From Phymorhynchus buccinoides (Eukaryota; Mollusca; Gastropoda; Neogastropoda; Raphitomidae), in NCBI GenBank assembly GCA_017654935.2, contig CM065684.1, forward strand, positions 55,631,199-55,695,198: a stretch of 64,000 bases of DNA, read 5' to 3'. Made by a program: the position numbers and the translations under genes. The notes under the pieces were generated by a model. The model worked only from the letters and a program-made list of their open reading frames with translations. It was not told the origin of the DNA and did no database searches. This document shows, one piece after another, positions 1-11,700 of this stretch (positions are counted from its first letter, which is position 1; the number at the start of each line of letters is the position of its first letter).

Positions 1-1120
1 AACACCTCCATAGATGTGGATGCAGGGGTGGTGGCCAGCATCGTCCCTGAGGCCGACAGGTCAGCCGTGGTGAACTGTTTGGCCAAGCACCGGGCGGACC
101 CTGACAGGCTGAACATTGTGGTGACCAAAGTGCTGGACAGAACTCCTTCCATGGCACCAGCCGCTGAAGCAGAGTCTTCATCTCACGATGAACGGAGAGC
201 AGAAGCCACCAACGACCACAAAAACCAGCACGCTTCTACAGGTTCAGACAAAGCTGGCGGAAAGGATGGTGATGTCACTAACGAGGTTCCAAAAAGAGAT
301 CAGATTCACAAAGGTGACAGTGAGATCCCCAGCACCAGCAGTTATGCTGGTAACAATACAGTGTCAACCAAGAAGCCACAGAGAAAGGTTTACACAGTAG
401 AAGAAGAAGTGGACGCTGGAAGAGTCAGTATTGATGAAGGGCGTGCGCAAGACAACGCTGAGAACGGCAGCAGTTTGTACCAAGATGTGAAAAAGGTGAT
501 CACGAAGGTGAAGAGAGCCGACCCCCAGCTGACCATCAACCCAGCAGAGGTCTACACCTTGCTGGAAGAACACACAGACAACACCAACAGAGTCAACACG
601 GTGTGCAACTCCCTGCTCAAAAGGCATTCAATGAGTGACGCAACAACAAACCAGAGCCCCTTCGGCAGCTACGACATTTTCAACGATGCCATGAAACTCA
701 TTTCCGAATTCCCACACGTCGACCCGTCAGAAATTTACGAACTCCTAGAAGAAGAGGAGAACCCAGAAACTGCTATGCAGACCGTGCGCAAGCAACTGCA
801 GAAAAGGAACGAGCCTTCAAACAACGGCGGACACAACGCTTCACAGAGAGCTGGTCGGGAGGACTCGGTGTCGAACGACCCGCTGGTGAAGGACGACCCG
901 GTGTTCCGGGACATGAGGGTCATCTCCAGGATGTTCCCGGAGAGGGACCAGAATGAGCTGTACGCCCTGGTGGAGGCGCACTACTACAAGGAGGACCGGG
1001 TGCAGGTGGTCATCGAAGAGCTGCTCGCCACGGAGAGGAACAGCCAGAGCCAGAGCCAGGACATGCAGCAGCCCCGGCCATCTGACGCTGAGGAACAGCC
1101 TGCTGCCGCAGATGCTGCTG
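1..1120 (+). CDS. RNF216: RNF216-like RBR E3 ubiquitin ligase, first visible exon (partial)
   Basis: Frame 1 is open from the window edge to a GTGAGG donor at 1121, so the exon or gene begins to the left. The roughly 373 residues are acidic, Ser/Thr/Gln-rich linker carrying four imperfect helical repeats of about 45 residues with CUE/UBA-like spacing (around codons 10-45, 160-205, 225-268 and 300-340). Each has a pattern of hydrophobic residue, fourfold hydrophobic, FP/DP, L-x-E and a closing basic helix. RNF216 proteins carry ubiquitin-interacting regions N-terminal to the RBR module; assigning these repeats to ubiquitin binding is an inference. The exon ends in phase 1 and joins in frame to 5251. 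Continuing through 1179 would be a read-through of the intron, because the next exon restores phase only from the donor at 1121. Confidence 0.8.
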
Positions 1121-2129
1121 GTGAGGTGGTGGTTTGTTGGTCGTGGGAAAACGTACTTGAAACTTTCTTTAATATATAATTTTGCGGGTAATTTATTTAT
1201 GCTGTGTGGGGGAAATGATTTGATGTTGATGCGTGAAAAACCCCATTTGTGGTTAAAACATTTTTAGAATAGACTTTTACAGATATTGGACAGGGAAAAG
1301 GATTGATGTTGATGAGTGAATGAATTGTCAATTAATTCATTTTAAATCATAAATGTTTTTGTGTGCGTGTGTCTGTACTTTGTTTTAAAATGTTTATAAT
1401 ATTGGCAACACATTTTGTTTTAAGCACTGCTGTTTAATTTTCAAGTGATAATTATTATCATGTGTGTTTTGATTTAATGGTACATGTATTGTCATTTATG
1501 TTTTAGAAGCACATCTTGTTTTTAATGTATATTATAATGTGTCTTGTTTTAACTGTGTCAATCGCAGACATCACCACACTAAATTTATCTCTAAGAGATA
1601 ATAAAGTTGTTTGAGTTGAGTTGAAGTTATGTGTGTGCATGCATTGTTTTGTGTTTGTCTCTATGTTTGTGTGTGTCACTGTGTGTGTGTGTACGTGCAC
1701 ATGTATGCTAATTGTGTGTGTGTCTGTGTGGTGGAGTAGGTATTAGACAGGATTTGGAGATTTAGGACTATAACAGAAACTAGATTGTAGGAAATGATGT
1801 TTTACTTTGTCTGTATTCATATTTGTGGACTAGGACCAAGTATGATTAACTTGGGATTATTTCCCTTGTTGAAGTTAAGAAGAGTTACTTTAGGCCTAGT
1901 GAACACTTTTCAGCCAATAAAATCTACCTAGGCCTTTGTTTTCTACTCACTTTCACTCTGTGATCAGACAAACCAAGAGAAAGTCAAACTGGTTTTCTAT
2001 TTTGGTTTAGTTCACTACATTGCTAATAAATAATGAATGGAACTTTAGTTGTTCATTATTAATTGGATATTGTGGGATATTTCTGAGCAAGAGTTTCTTC
2101 TTCTTCTTCTCTTTGGGGCCCATGATCAT
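1121..2129 (+). other. Intron 1, left part: no gene seen
   Basis: AT-rich intronic DNA with (TG)n stretches near 1620-1730. Around 1585-1625 is a short 'gagataataaag' sequence followed by GTTGA repeats. The same tail occurs at 9028-9068, which suggests the 3' ends of a dispersed retroposon. No exon-like ORF with splice sites was found. Confidence 0.5.
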
Positions 2130-4720
2130 TAAATTGATCATTCTGGCACCCTTAGGGAAAAAAAAGACTGAAAAAAGGGGGGGTCGGTTCCATCTGATAC
2201 TGGGCCCAAGCTTCTGCATTGACATAGGGGGGTTCGGGTATAGTGACCCAGCCTGCTCGCGCCCTCTGCTCGGGTCTGAGCATGATGCTGCGTCCTGGAA
2301 ACAGGGTGTGGAGGGGTTGAGTGAGGGAGGGGGGGAAGGGGGGGGAGGCTGATGGGCTTATTGGTGATCCCCTTGCACCGCTGACCCACTGGGGGTAGCA
2401 GCAGTGTAGGAGCAGAGGTCGTCCTGCCGCAGATCATTCCACTCCCTGATGGTCCTTGGGAGGAATGCATTTGATCGATACTTAAAGCGGCATTGAAATC
2501 TTTTAAAATGCAGGCCGTGGCCACGTCGCTGCCGAGGAGGAAGAGACTCCAGCTTGGATTGGAGGCTGGGGCAGTGCACAGCGCCGGTGCTGATCTTGTG
2601 CAGCATGGAGAGCCTGGTCCTCTGCCGTCTGCTCTCCAGAGAGTCCCAGCCCAGGTTCTCCAGCATGGTGTTTACGCTGGATATTGGCCTGAACTGGTTT
2701 AGCACAAAGCGAGCTGCCCTGCGCTGGACTGCTTCCAGCCTTCCAATGTTCTCCTCTGTTTATGGATCCCAGACGGAGCATGCATACTTGAGCAAGAGAC
2801 GTACAAAAGCTTTGTAAGCTCGTTCCTTGATGCTGGTGCTGCCGATCTTTAAATTCCGCCTGAGGAATCCTAAGGTCTTATTTGCCTTGGCGCTGATGTT
2901 GTTTATGTGGCTATCCCAGGTGATCTCAGTGGTGATGTTCACGCCGAGACATTTGACCTCCCTAACATCCTCAAGGGTGTGTCCATGTAGGGCGTACGAA
3001 AACTGTAGGGGGTTCCTACTCCTGGTGACTGACAGGGTTTGGCACTTGGCAGGATGGAACTCCATGTTCCAGCTCTTCTCCCAAATCGCTAGGCAATAGA
3101 GGTCTTCTTGCAGCTGGTCCTGATCTTGAATGGAGGAGACCATCCTGTATGCTGCTGTGTCGTCAGCAAACAGCCTCGTGGTTGCAGTCAACTTGTCCGG
3201 AAGGTCGTTGATACATGCTAGGAACAAACATGGTCCTAGCACTGACCCCTGGGGAACTCCTGATGTTACAATTACAAAAGACGACATTGTTCCCTCAACC
3301 AGTACAGCTTGGCAGCGATCCTTGAGAAAGCTGGCGATCCATGCGTGGGTGGAGTTCCTGACACCGTAGCGTTGGAGCTTGTGAAGCAGCAAGCTGTGGT
3401 TCACCTTATCGAACGCCTTTGAGAAGTCCATGATAAGGACATCCGTCTGCTTGCTGCTCTCCAAATTGGCTGTCAGTTCCTCTATGAACTCAAGTAGTTG
3501 GGTTTCGCAGGACCGCCCTTTCCTGAATCCATGCTGGTGTTCGTTCAAGATGTGGTGCTCTTCAAGGTGCCTCATAACTGCTCCGACGATGATATGCTCT
3601 AGGAGCTTGCACACAACGCTGGTGAGGGAGACTGGTCGATAATTTGCCGGGTCGTACTGTTCCCCTTTCTTGAAGATTAGTGTGACAAATGCAGATCTCC
3701 AATCAGCTGGCACAGAGCCTGAGGCCAGAGAAGACTTGAAAATGACAGTCAGTGCAGGCGCCAATTCCACTGCTAATTCCTTAAGAACGCGTGGCGTAAT
3801 ACCGTCTGGACCACATGCTTTGTGGGGATTGAGATTTTGGAGGAGCACAGACACCCCACCTACTGTGATCACAATCTCGTCCATTGATGGAATATTGAGG
3901 TCTGACATTCCTGTTTTCTGTGCGAATTCGTTGTCTGTGAAGGTTTCTCCTTTGCCAAAGACTGACTGGAACTGTTGGTTTAAAACCTCGGCTTGTTCCA
4001 CTGGCTTGGAAGTTAGGCGACCGTCCTTTTTGAGGGGAGCTACACTGACGTTTGACGCCTTCTGGTGCTTGATGTAGGCCCAAAACCTCTTATCTTTTGT
4101 AGCCGGATTGGTTGGATTCAAGTCAGTGAAGATGCCGTTTAAGAAGTTCCAGTAGGAGCGGCGGAGCTTCCTCTGAATGTCACGACGTAAGGTCTTCACT
4201 TCCTCCCTCAGTTCTTCGGAGCCCTTGTCTTCATTCTCTTGTACAATCTGTCCCTCCGGTGAATGAGGTGTCGGATCTCATCCGTCACCCACGGGAGCTT
4301 TGGTTTCACATTGATAGTCCTGTGGGGGATATGTGAGTAAATTGCTTCTTTTAAGGTGGTCTTGAATGTAGTCCACAGTTGTTCTGTTGTTGAGGAAACT
4401 TGGTCCTGCAGTAGATTGTTGCTGAGAGAAGTGGCCAACTTTCTTCAGGCTGTCCCAGTCTGCTTTGGCATAAAGGGAGATTAGTCGTGGTGCCATCTTC
4501 TTTTTAACTGCACTGATGTTTATTTCGCAGTACGGAATACTGTGGTCTGAAAGTCCTGGCACTACCTCCACTCTAGGAAACAGCTGTGGCGAGTTTGTCA
4601 GGAATAGGTCCAGAATGTTTTCCATCCTCGTTGGTTCCTTGACCGCTGTTCAAGACCATTGTCGTTTATGATGTCAAGGAAAGTTTCACTTTCATTAACT
4701 TCATTAAGCCTACGGGCAAA
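2130..4720 (-). mobile_element. 5'-truncated non-LTR retrotransposon (LINE, Jockey/CR1-group)
   Basis: Minus-strand remnant in intron 1 of the RNF216-like gene, antisense to it. Read on its own strand it holds the end of an endonuclease-like region (about 4625-4278), the reverse transcriptase (4199-2760) and a conserved C-terminal tail (2705-2358, with REWNDL and RQRTRLS-type motifs). These parts lie in different frames, so the element carries several frameshifts and is inactive. The 3' boundary is approximate: a GAA-type microsatellite occurs near 2100 and the 3' UTR appears to run to about 2160. No full endonuclease or ORF1 is visible, which indicates 5' truncation. Confidence 0.85.
2760..4199 (-). 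pseudogene. LINE reverse transcriptase fragment
   Basis: A 479-codon open stretch with non-LTR RT signatures in order: CGPDGI near residue 130, NYRPVSL near 185, HGFRKGRS near 222, DFSKAFD near 260, SGVPQGSVLGP near 316 and the catalytic FADDT near 345. It ends at CSVWDP and the coding continues in another frame toward 2358, so this is a broken copy. In the family this enzyme performs target-primed reverse transcription. No expression is implied here. Confidence 0.9.
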
Positions 4721-5250
4721 GTTATTGTGAACATTTGTACATAAGTATGTTGGATTATAATTGAAATTCACAAATCAATTATGATTAGGTTTTCTATGGA
4801 AATTGTCTTAGCTGAAACTAATAGAGACAAAGTAGCATGAGTACAGTTTACATTATACGCAGGTTTTGTTTCAGGGTTCCTCTTGGGGTTCCTCTCTGTG
4901 TTCCTTCATGGTTCCTTCACGGGTTCCTCTACATTTCCTCTCCGGTTTCCCTTTACAGTTCCTTCCCCAGTTCCCTACGTGGTTCTACCCCTTGGATGAT
5001 CATTTGTCATTGTCACCCTCCATCCTCATCCCTTATTTCCCTTTTATCCCTTTTCCTATTCCTTTGCCCAGGCCCCTGCTTCTTTGAAAGTAATAAAGAG
5101 ATCATCGAACCCACAGCATTGTCTCCAGTATGGCTGTCTGCTGCACACCCCACTGTTACATTTGTTTTTTCTCAAATAAATTAGCGCTCTTAACACAACT
5201 GCCATGGTTTTTTTGTGTATTTTTTATATGAACATATACTCTTTTCACAG
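4721..5250 (+). other. Intron 1, right part: no gene seen
   Basis: Contains a pyrimidine-rich stretch with repeated 'ggttcctc/agttcct' motifs at about 4870-4990 and the 3' splice site 'cttttcacag' at 5241-5250. No exon, mobile element or RNA gene is recognised. Confidence 0.5.
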
Positions 5251-5507
5251 CCCCACCCATTATGGAAGACACGAGCACCCAACTCCTCCACATGGAGGTT
5301 CAACACCTGAGGGACATTTTCCCTGACTGTGACCCCAACTACATCTTCGAGCGACTGGAGGCCGGCAAGGCCACGCCCGACAGAATCAAGGTGATTGCCG
5401 CCGAGATGTTCGAGTCGAGGAACTACCCACGCCTCAAAGACATGGAGGAGAAACAGAGCAAGGCCGCCCGCAAGAGACGATTGCAGAAGATGGAGTTTAC
5501 TATGGAG
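5251..5507 (+). CDS. RNF216: RNF216-like E3 ligase, exon 2 of window
   Basis: Acceptor 'ttttcacag' precedes 5251. The exon enters in phase 1 and leaves in phase 0 before a weaker GTACTG donor. It encodes another CUE/UBA-like helical repeat (HLRDIFPDCDPNYIFERL region) followed by a strongly basic Lys/Arg stretch (KAARKRRLQK). Phase continuity with both neighbours supports the model. The weak donor is the least certain boundary in this gene. Confidence 0.78.
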
Positions 5508-5626
5508 GTACTGTGTGTGTGTGTATGTGTAGTGTGTGCGTGCGCGTGCATGCATGTTTTTCTTTGGGCTTCTAACCAACATAGCAATGTAAAACCAATG
5601 CCTCCTTGCTTTTATGTTTTCCACAG

Positions 5627-6783
5627 AGTTTCTGGCCAATCTTGCAGACCCTGGCAGCATGTGCGTGGGCTACCTCGGTCAGCCTTGCCAATGTACCAAT
5701 GTAAATCTATTCTATATCAGCCCACTGCTGCTTATTTCCCATAGGAGTTTTGGGCCAAGTTCCCACACCTAGCCAGCACATTTTCAAACTCGGACCCTTA
5801 CACGAAAGCAGCCTACAGGGCCCAATCACATGTAGACATACAGCTCCGGCACGACTTCCCTGTTACATCAACCCTTCGTTGTGTGTTTCCCACATAACTT
5901 TTGGGCCAAGTTCTCACACCTAGCCAGCACATTTTCAAACTCGGACCCTTACACGAAAGCGGCCTACAGGGCCCAATCACATGTAGACATACAGCTCCGG
6001 CACGACTTCCCTGTTACATCAACCCTTCGTTGTGTGTTTCCCACATAACTTTTGGGCCAAGTTCTCACACCTAGCCAGCGCATTCTCGTACTCAGACCCT
6101 GAGAGTAACACGAAGTACAGGGCCCATGCAGACATACAACTCAGGAATGACTTCCCCAACCCTTTGTTGTGTGTTACTCCCAGGAGTTCCTTGCCAAATT
6201 CCCAAGCCCTGGGTGCATGTTCAGCAACACTGACCCTGAGACGAAGGAGTCCTGTAGGGTCCATGTAGACGTACAACTCGGGCACGACTTCCATGTTATA
6301 TATCAACCCTTTGTTGTCTGTTTCTCCCAGGAGTTCCTTGTCAAATTCCCAAACCCTGGCAGCATGTTCAGCAACACTGACCCTGAGACGAAGGAGGCCT
6401 GTAGGGTCCATGTAGACATACTGGTACAACTCGAGCACAACTATCCATGTTATATATCAACCCTTTGTTGTGCGTTTCTCCCAGGAGTTCCTGGCCAAAT
6501 TCCCAGACCCTGGCAGCATGTTCAGCAACACTGACCCTGAGACGAAGGAGGCCTGTAGGGTCCATGTAGACATACTGGTACAACTCGAGCACAACTATCC
6601 ATGTTATATATCAACCCTTTGTTGTGCGTTTCTCCCAGGAGTTCCTGGCCAAATTCCCAGACCCTGGCAGCACTTTCTCCAACACTTGACTCAAACAGCA
6701 AGGAGGCGTACAGGGCCCAATCAGGGCCCAACTCAGGCGTGACTTCCTTGTTATATGAACCCTTTGTTGTGCGTTTCTCCCAG
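5627..6783 (+). repeat. Exon-edge tandem array a: acceptor side of exon 3
   Basis: About eight head-to-tail copies of a unit made of pyrimidine tract, AG, and the first 100 or so bases of exon 3 (GAGTT(T/C)CTGGCCAA start). Copies start near 5627, 5745, 5895, 6046, 6184, 6331, 6485 and 6639, with the true exon at 6784. Spacing is 138-154 bp within the main array. Copies near 5895 and 6046 have lost the AG. The four copies nearest the exon keep a good CCCAG acceptor but have no obvious donor. Units are not all multiples of three and the reading frame breaks, so they are unlikely to encode extra protein. Confidence 0.9.
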
Positions 6784-6994
6784 GAGTTTCTGGCCAAATT
6801 CCCAGACCCTGGCAGCGCGTTCACCAACACTGACCCTGAGACGAAGGAGGCGTATAGGGTCCACCTAGACGCACAGCTCAGGCATGACTTCCCCGACTTC
6901 AAGATCAGCTACGTGCGGGAGGTGGTCGACCGGCACCGCCATCACCTGCTGCCCATCGTGAGAGAGCTGGAGGAGACCCGGGCGGACATTCTGG
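6784..6994 (+). CDS. RNF216: RNF216-like E3 ligase, exon 3 of window
   Basis: Follows acceptor 'tttctcccag' and ends at a GTCAGT donor; phase 0 in, phase 1 out. It encodes a segment beginning EFLAKFPDPGSAF and continuing into an amphipathic region rich in R, H, E and L (about codons 460-529 of the visible protein). The equivalent part of RNF216 lies between the ubiquitin-binding region and the RBR. This is the only copy in the array with a usable donor, which is why it is taken as the functional exon. Confidence 0.85.
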
Positions 6995-7343
6995 GTCAGT
7001 GACCATCAAAGATCGTTTCTGTGCGGATTATTAGGGTATCTTTCAGTACAAGTTGTACTACCCCTGAAGGTGGAAGATAAACGAAGAAGAAATAGAAGAA
7101 GACCCCTTGTTCTAGAACCATCTTAGTAGAATTTATTTAATTATTCTGTTATTATTCGATAAAAGGGAAAATGAAATTTAGGAAAACGGGTCTTAGTTGT
7201 GTGCGTCTGTCAAAGTCAAAAACAAAGACAAAATTTTATTTTGTGTGTGTGTGCATGCATGCATGTGTATGTGTATGTTTGTGGGCGTGTGGGCGCATGT
7301 GTTTATGGACATTTGTACACATGCGTGTGCTTATGTGTTACAG

Positions 7344-7469
7344 CTAAAGGCGGCCGATCCAAGAAACTGCGACAAACGCCTAGGGAGGAACCGCTGTCCT
7401 ACCCTGAGCAGCCTGACGAGTATTTCTTCTATGAACTGTGGTACACCTTGAATGAGCAGAGGGTCAAGG
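7344..7469 (+). CDS. RNF216: RNF216-like E3 ligase, exon 4 of window
   Basis: Acceptor 'atgtgttacag' before 7344 and a strong GTAAGA donor at 7470; phase 1 in and out. Encodes 42 residues, basic at first (GGRSKKLRQ) and then aromatic (DEYFFYELWYTL). It links the CUE-like region to the RBR module. No tandem array flanks this exon. Confidence 0.85.
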
Positions 7470-8132
7470 GTAAGAGGAAATGGCGGTGTGGTTGTGAGAA
7501 GAGGAAAGCAGGGGGAGAAATGTGTTTGAGTTTGTGTGTGGCTGATTCTATGCCCTGTTGTTTCCCATGCTTTTGTCCTGAGGAGATGAATCATGTGGAG
7601 AACATTGTTCGTCATGTATTCCTGTATGAATATGTTGAGACGTGTCTATGTGTGTGTGTGTGTATCTATACTGTCTACAAAACAAAGAAATGTATGCTTT
7701 TTCAAAGGTGGTTTCCGTCATTCTCTTGCTGCATGCATATCCTCCAAACTCCTGGAAAGGTTCACCTGCTGGTCCTTGTAATGATCATTATTAAAGTTTC
7801 TCTCTGCACGTGCACATGTGTGCACAGTGCCTAAAATGTCAAAAAAGCGATTTTTTTCTTGCCCACATGCTATGCATGAGTAGAATCTCATAAAATGTTG
7901 TGAATACAGAGTTAAACACAATTCAAAAGTTGTCTATATTTTTGTACAAGGCTTTTAAACTTCGAGATATTATACTGTCATGAGCATTGTTCTGTTACTT
8001 TGTATTTGTGATTGATTTTGTGTACTTCAAATATTGTCACACACCCTTACAAATGGGGCGATGCCTTTTCAGGAATAAAACATTGTCATTGTCTCTCTCT
8101 CTCTCTCCCAACCCTCTCTCTCTTTCATCCAG

Positions 8133-8321
8133 ATCACTTTGAGGCGAAGGCGGCTGTTCGTCAGGCCAGGATCGAGGAGGCTCGCGGGCGTAACGAGCTG
8201 TATGAGTGTCACTGCTGCTTCGAGGACGAACTGCTGTTCGAGGACATGAACACCTGTGCCGACGGCCACCTCTTCTGTCGGCAATGCCTCGCCCGTTCTG
8301 CTGAGGCGGCCTTCGGGGAAA
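8133..8321 (+). CDS. RNF216: RNF216-like E3 ligase, RING1 exon
   Basis: Starts after a pyrimidine-rich acceptor (ctttcatccag) and ends at GTAAGTAG; phase 1 in and out. Encodes the first RING of the RBR. Zinc ligands are visible in ECHCC (codons 597-600), then NTCADGHLFCRQC. The ADxHLFC core is the RNF216-type RING1 signature. The remaining RING1 cysteines are in the next exon. RING1 recruits the ubiquitin-charged E2 in RBR ligases. The 3' half of this exon is the seed of array b. Confidence 0.93.
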
Positions 8322-8905
8322 GTAAGTAGAAAGTGGGGGTTGGGGGGGAAAGAGTGTGTGTGAGTGTGTGTTTGTTTGCCGACGGCCACCTCTTCTGTCG
8401 ACAGTGCCTCGCCCTTTCTGCTGAGGCAGCCTTTGGGGAGGGTAAGTAGAAAGTGGGGGTTGGGGGGGAAAGAGTGTGTGTGAGTGTGTGTTTGTTTGCC
8501 GACGGCCACCTCTTCTGTCGGCAATGCCTCGCCCGTTCTGCTGAGGCGGCCTTTGGGGAGGGTAAGTAGAAAGTGGGGGTTGGGGGGGAAAGAGTGTGTG
8601 TGAGTGTGTGTTTGTTTGCCGACGGCCACCTCTTCTGTCGGCAATGCCTCGCCCGTTCTGCTGAGGCGGCCTTTGGGGAGGGTAAGTAGAAAGTGGGGGT
8701 TGGGGGGGGAAAGAGTGTGTGCGTGTGTGCCTATGGTCACCTCTTCTGTCGACAGTGCCTTTGTGCGCTCTGCAAAGCTGCTTTTGGGAAAGGGGGGGGG
8801 GGGGGGGGGGAGGGGTTGTGTGTGTTTATGTGTGTGTGCCTGAGGCCATCTCTTCTGTTGACAGCGCATAATGTACTTTGCTCATGCTGCATTTGCAGAA
8901 GGTGT
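8322..8905 (+). repeat. Exon-edge tandem array b: donor side of the RING1 exon
   Basis: Three exact-length 120-bp copies (donors at 8442, 8562 and 8682 after the true donor at 8322) carry the last 65 or so bases of the RING1 exon, the GTAAGTAG donor and about 50 bp of G-rich intron. Two decayed copies follow at about 8735-8800 and 8845-8905, separated by a poly-G run. Read-through meets TAG in the donor (GTAAGTAG), so extension of the exon would truncate the protein. Copies have no acceptor of their own. Confidence 0.93.
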
Positions 8906-9509
8906 GTTTGTGTCTGTCTGTCTGTGTATTTTATTGTACTGAATGTATTTAACATGTTCTGAATGTTATGTTATAATGTTTGATGTGTGTATTTTAATGT
9001 TGAATCACAGGCGTAACAACGATGAATTTCTCTTTTGAGATAATAAAGTATTGTTGAGTTGAGTTGAGTGTGTGAGACTATTAATTTTTAAATTTTATTC
9101 TAGCATGTTTATGTAGCAGTAGTGATTAGCAATCAGTTGTAACTGTGTGTGTGTTGGTGGTGTGCGTGCGTGAGATTGTTATCCATTTATGAATGATGCT
9201 CACGCCTGTAACTTGAGTTGATATTGGAACAATTAAAGAGTTGAGAATCTGATCTTGTGTGGGAAAGATCACACAAGATCTGCTGTATTGGTCATGTGAG
9301 TATGTGAATGTATGTATGGAAATCCTGAATTCTACAGTAAGCTATGTTTTGCACTTTAGGTTTGCCGATATTTGATTCTAGAATGTTGCAATACTGTACA
9401 AGTGAAGCCTCCTTTGCTTGTATAACTGGCACACATAAATATATGATTTTCAACATTTCTTGCTGTGTTTTTTTGTGTGTGTGCATATTGTCTGCTCTGT
9501 ACTTTGCAG

Positions 9510-9604
9510 GTAAAACTGTTTTCCCCTGTCTGACGGGCACGTGTGAACACCAGATTCCTCTGTCGGTGTTGAAGGAGGTGCTGCCCTCTTCCATGTTCTC
9601 CAAG
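9510..9604 (+). CDS. RNF216: RNF216-like E3 ligase, end of RING1
   Basis: Acceptor 'tactttgcag' and donor GTAAGG; phase 1 in, phase 0 out. Supplies the last RING1 ligands (FPCLTGTC, codons 641 and 646) and the linker toward the IBR. Joining to 26253 across a 16.6-kb intron gives the spacing expected between RING1 and IBR in RNF216. Confidence 0.9.
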
Positions 9605-11379
9605 GTAAGGGCTTCTGCACACACTACCACAAATTAGTTGCTACAACTGGTGTTATACCACAAGTTGCAGTAAAAATCGCAGAGCTCGCGGCACACGCTG
9701 CAACTTTGATACGACGTCCTTGCAATCATATGCTGAACCGACCACAGGTAGACTCAGAAAATATTGTTATAAAATGCATGCAGACTACTCATATGTAAAC
9801 TAAAATGCCAAAGCTGACAAAGACCTACTGATCTAAGCGACCAAAACGTGTTGAAAGACTCCTAAATTGTAACTAGATTCCTTCGTTCACATTGGTTTTT
9901 GAAAATTCTGCACCGTCTTTTTATAATTCAGCCAGAAACGGGTTTAGCTCACCTGTACAGGCTAATTAGCGCCATTGTTGTTTACATGGCAACGTACTAC
10001 GGCGCCGCCATGTTTACTCAGGGTGCGGACATGTTTAGTCCTTTACCACAATAGACGGGCGCCATGTTAGCTACAGGGCGCAGCCATTGTGAACGACATG
10101 TACTTTCAATGCACAACTAAGAATTCTATGAAAGAACTTCATTTGCGAAGCGAACGGCTTTCTTTGCATTAACGTAGAGAAATTCAGTCCTGTTCTTCAA
10201 TAATTCCAAGATATTCTACGTCTCCAATACTTAGAAACTATGATACGGATCACCGGAAAGGTGAATCGAACAGACGACATTTTGCTGTGTGCCAGACACT
10301 GATACTGATACTGTGATAGGCCTTGAGCTTGCACGACTGTGTTGACAGTGCCACAAAGTATCTACACTAGGCCTACCTAGTGTCAATAGATTCTACTCTC
10401 AAAACGGATGAAAATATGAGTGTGTGCTATTTGGATGCACAGATCTGGATGATGTGATTCCACAGAAAGGAAAGATTATAGAGTCTAGACATAATCGCTA
10501 AATCTTCTACCTTGAAGATAATCTTCCTGTAGATCTAGATATTTGACACACGTAGACTGGTGGGCTGTTTGACAAACTTCTAGCCTGTTTAGCGGAAAGT
10601 AATGACGTGAAACCGACAAGAATTACGGAAAAGAGATGTGCCAAACGTTCACCGATCAGCTTGTGTGCAGTACCAGCAACAACATAATTCTTTTCGTCAG
10701 TCACAATGGCCAAAACATTGATGTTTCCCTAGATCTACATCAAAATGATCAACGCACCTGTCGATGGTCAACATTACTTAGCCTACAGTGGAAAAACGAA
10801 GTGTAAGTACAATTGTTTGATTGATTGAGCAGTGTCTCAATCAATTGGGGCCTGGGCACTACCTGGGGTGTCTAGGGTCGGCTAGTTTCCAGCTTGCTGG
10901 GGGCGAACGTGAAAATTAGTAGCTGACGGCAGCTTCCTGTAGTTTTCCCCTCCCCAGCCCGGAACTAGTTTTTTAAATTTTGTTTGCTACTCCTGTTTTT
11001 ACCTTATATATTGAAGCTGAACCCAAGTAAATAATAATTAATAGGGTGACGTGCATAGCCTTTTCTTGGAAAACTGATAGGCCTAATGTAATGTGTGTAC
11101 CCTTTTCTCTCTTTCCCTCTTCCGCCTCTTTTTCTATGGTCACCCCCTAAAGTGTGTACAGTTACTTCCAGATAAAGAGGTTGTTCACCACCACAGAAGA
11201 AGAAGAAGAAGAGGGAGAAATCTACTGTACGTTACATGTACTTTATTTTAACCAGAGCCAATTAACCTTTAGTAGCTTACTGCACGTTTTTTTTAAAAAT
11301 TTGGTAACATTATACTCTAAGTCATATTGGTGTTAGATCTAGTATGTTTGGTTATTTGCTCTTCTTCAACCACTTAGAC
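9605..11379 (+). other. Long intron, left part: no supported gene
   Basis: Unique-looking sequence with several ATGs in a CpG-containing patch at about 9980-10110. No ORF longer than about 25 codons follows them. This could be a promoter or first-exon region for the unidentified terminal exon at 14201, but no continuous exon chain could be built. Confidence 0.3.
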
Positions 11380-11700
11380 AGTCTTCTATCATAAATGCAG
11401 ATGCGCCATGCTGCCGTTATGCGCCTTATAAATAATTAGGATCAGCATGTCCGTTTTCAAATGCAGAAAAACTTTGTAAAAATGTCTAGAACAAAAACAC
11501 GAGAATGGATCAGTGAGGCAGAGAGATTGTAGATGACAGTAAGCAAAGGGAAAAGGCAGTCAAATGGAGTGATAGAATAGAGGAAGTAGGAGGCACAGAA
11601 CTTCCAGAAGGCACTATATGTGCAAAGACAACCTACCTCCCAATATCCCACAGGGGAATGGTTATCTATGAATTTGGTCTCCCCTATAATTTTTGTTTTC
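11380..11700 (+). repeat. Dispersed repeat family R1, copy 1
   Basis: Shares ordered blocks with regions at 13810-14130, 27780-28090, 36590-36750 and 45020-45275. The blocks are 'cagatgcgycatgct', 'aaaggcaggagaatggaccagtgag', 'agtaagcaaagggaaaaggca', 'tagaggaagtt', 'acagaacttccagaagg' and a final 'tatcccacagggg'. The family is about 300-400 bp, with copies truncated at either end. No RNA polymerase III boxes or terminal inverted repeats were recognised, so its class is open (SINE or non-autonomous DNA element). Confidence 0.6.

Noticed and set aside
1121..1179. Extension of the first visible exon to the stop at 1179
   Set aside because: A GTGAGG donor at 1121 restores phase with the exon at 5251; the extension is intronic and AT-rich.
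8069..8869. 266-codon minus-strand ORF (HTHTHSFPPNPHF repeats)
   Set aside because: It is the antisense reading of the RING1 exon-edge array.
10000..10110. CpG-containing ATG-rich patch as a start exon
   Set aside because: All ORFs from these ATGs are shorter than 25 codons and no donor in phase with a downstream exon was found.
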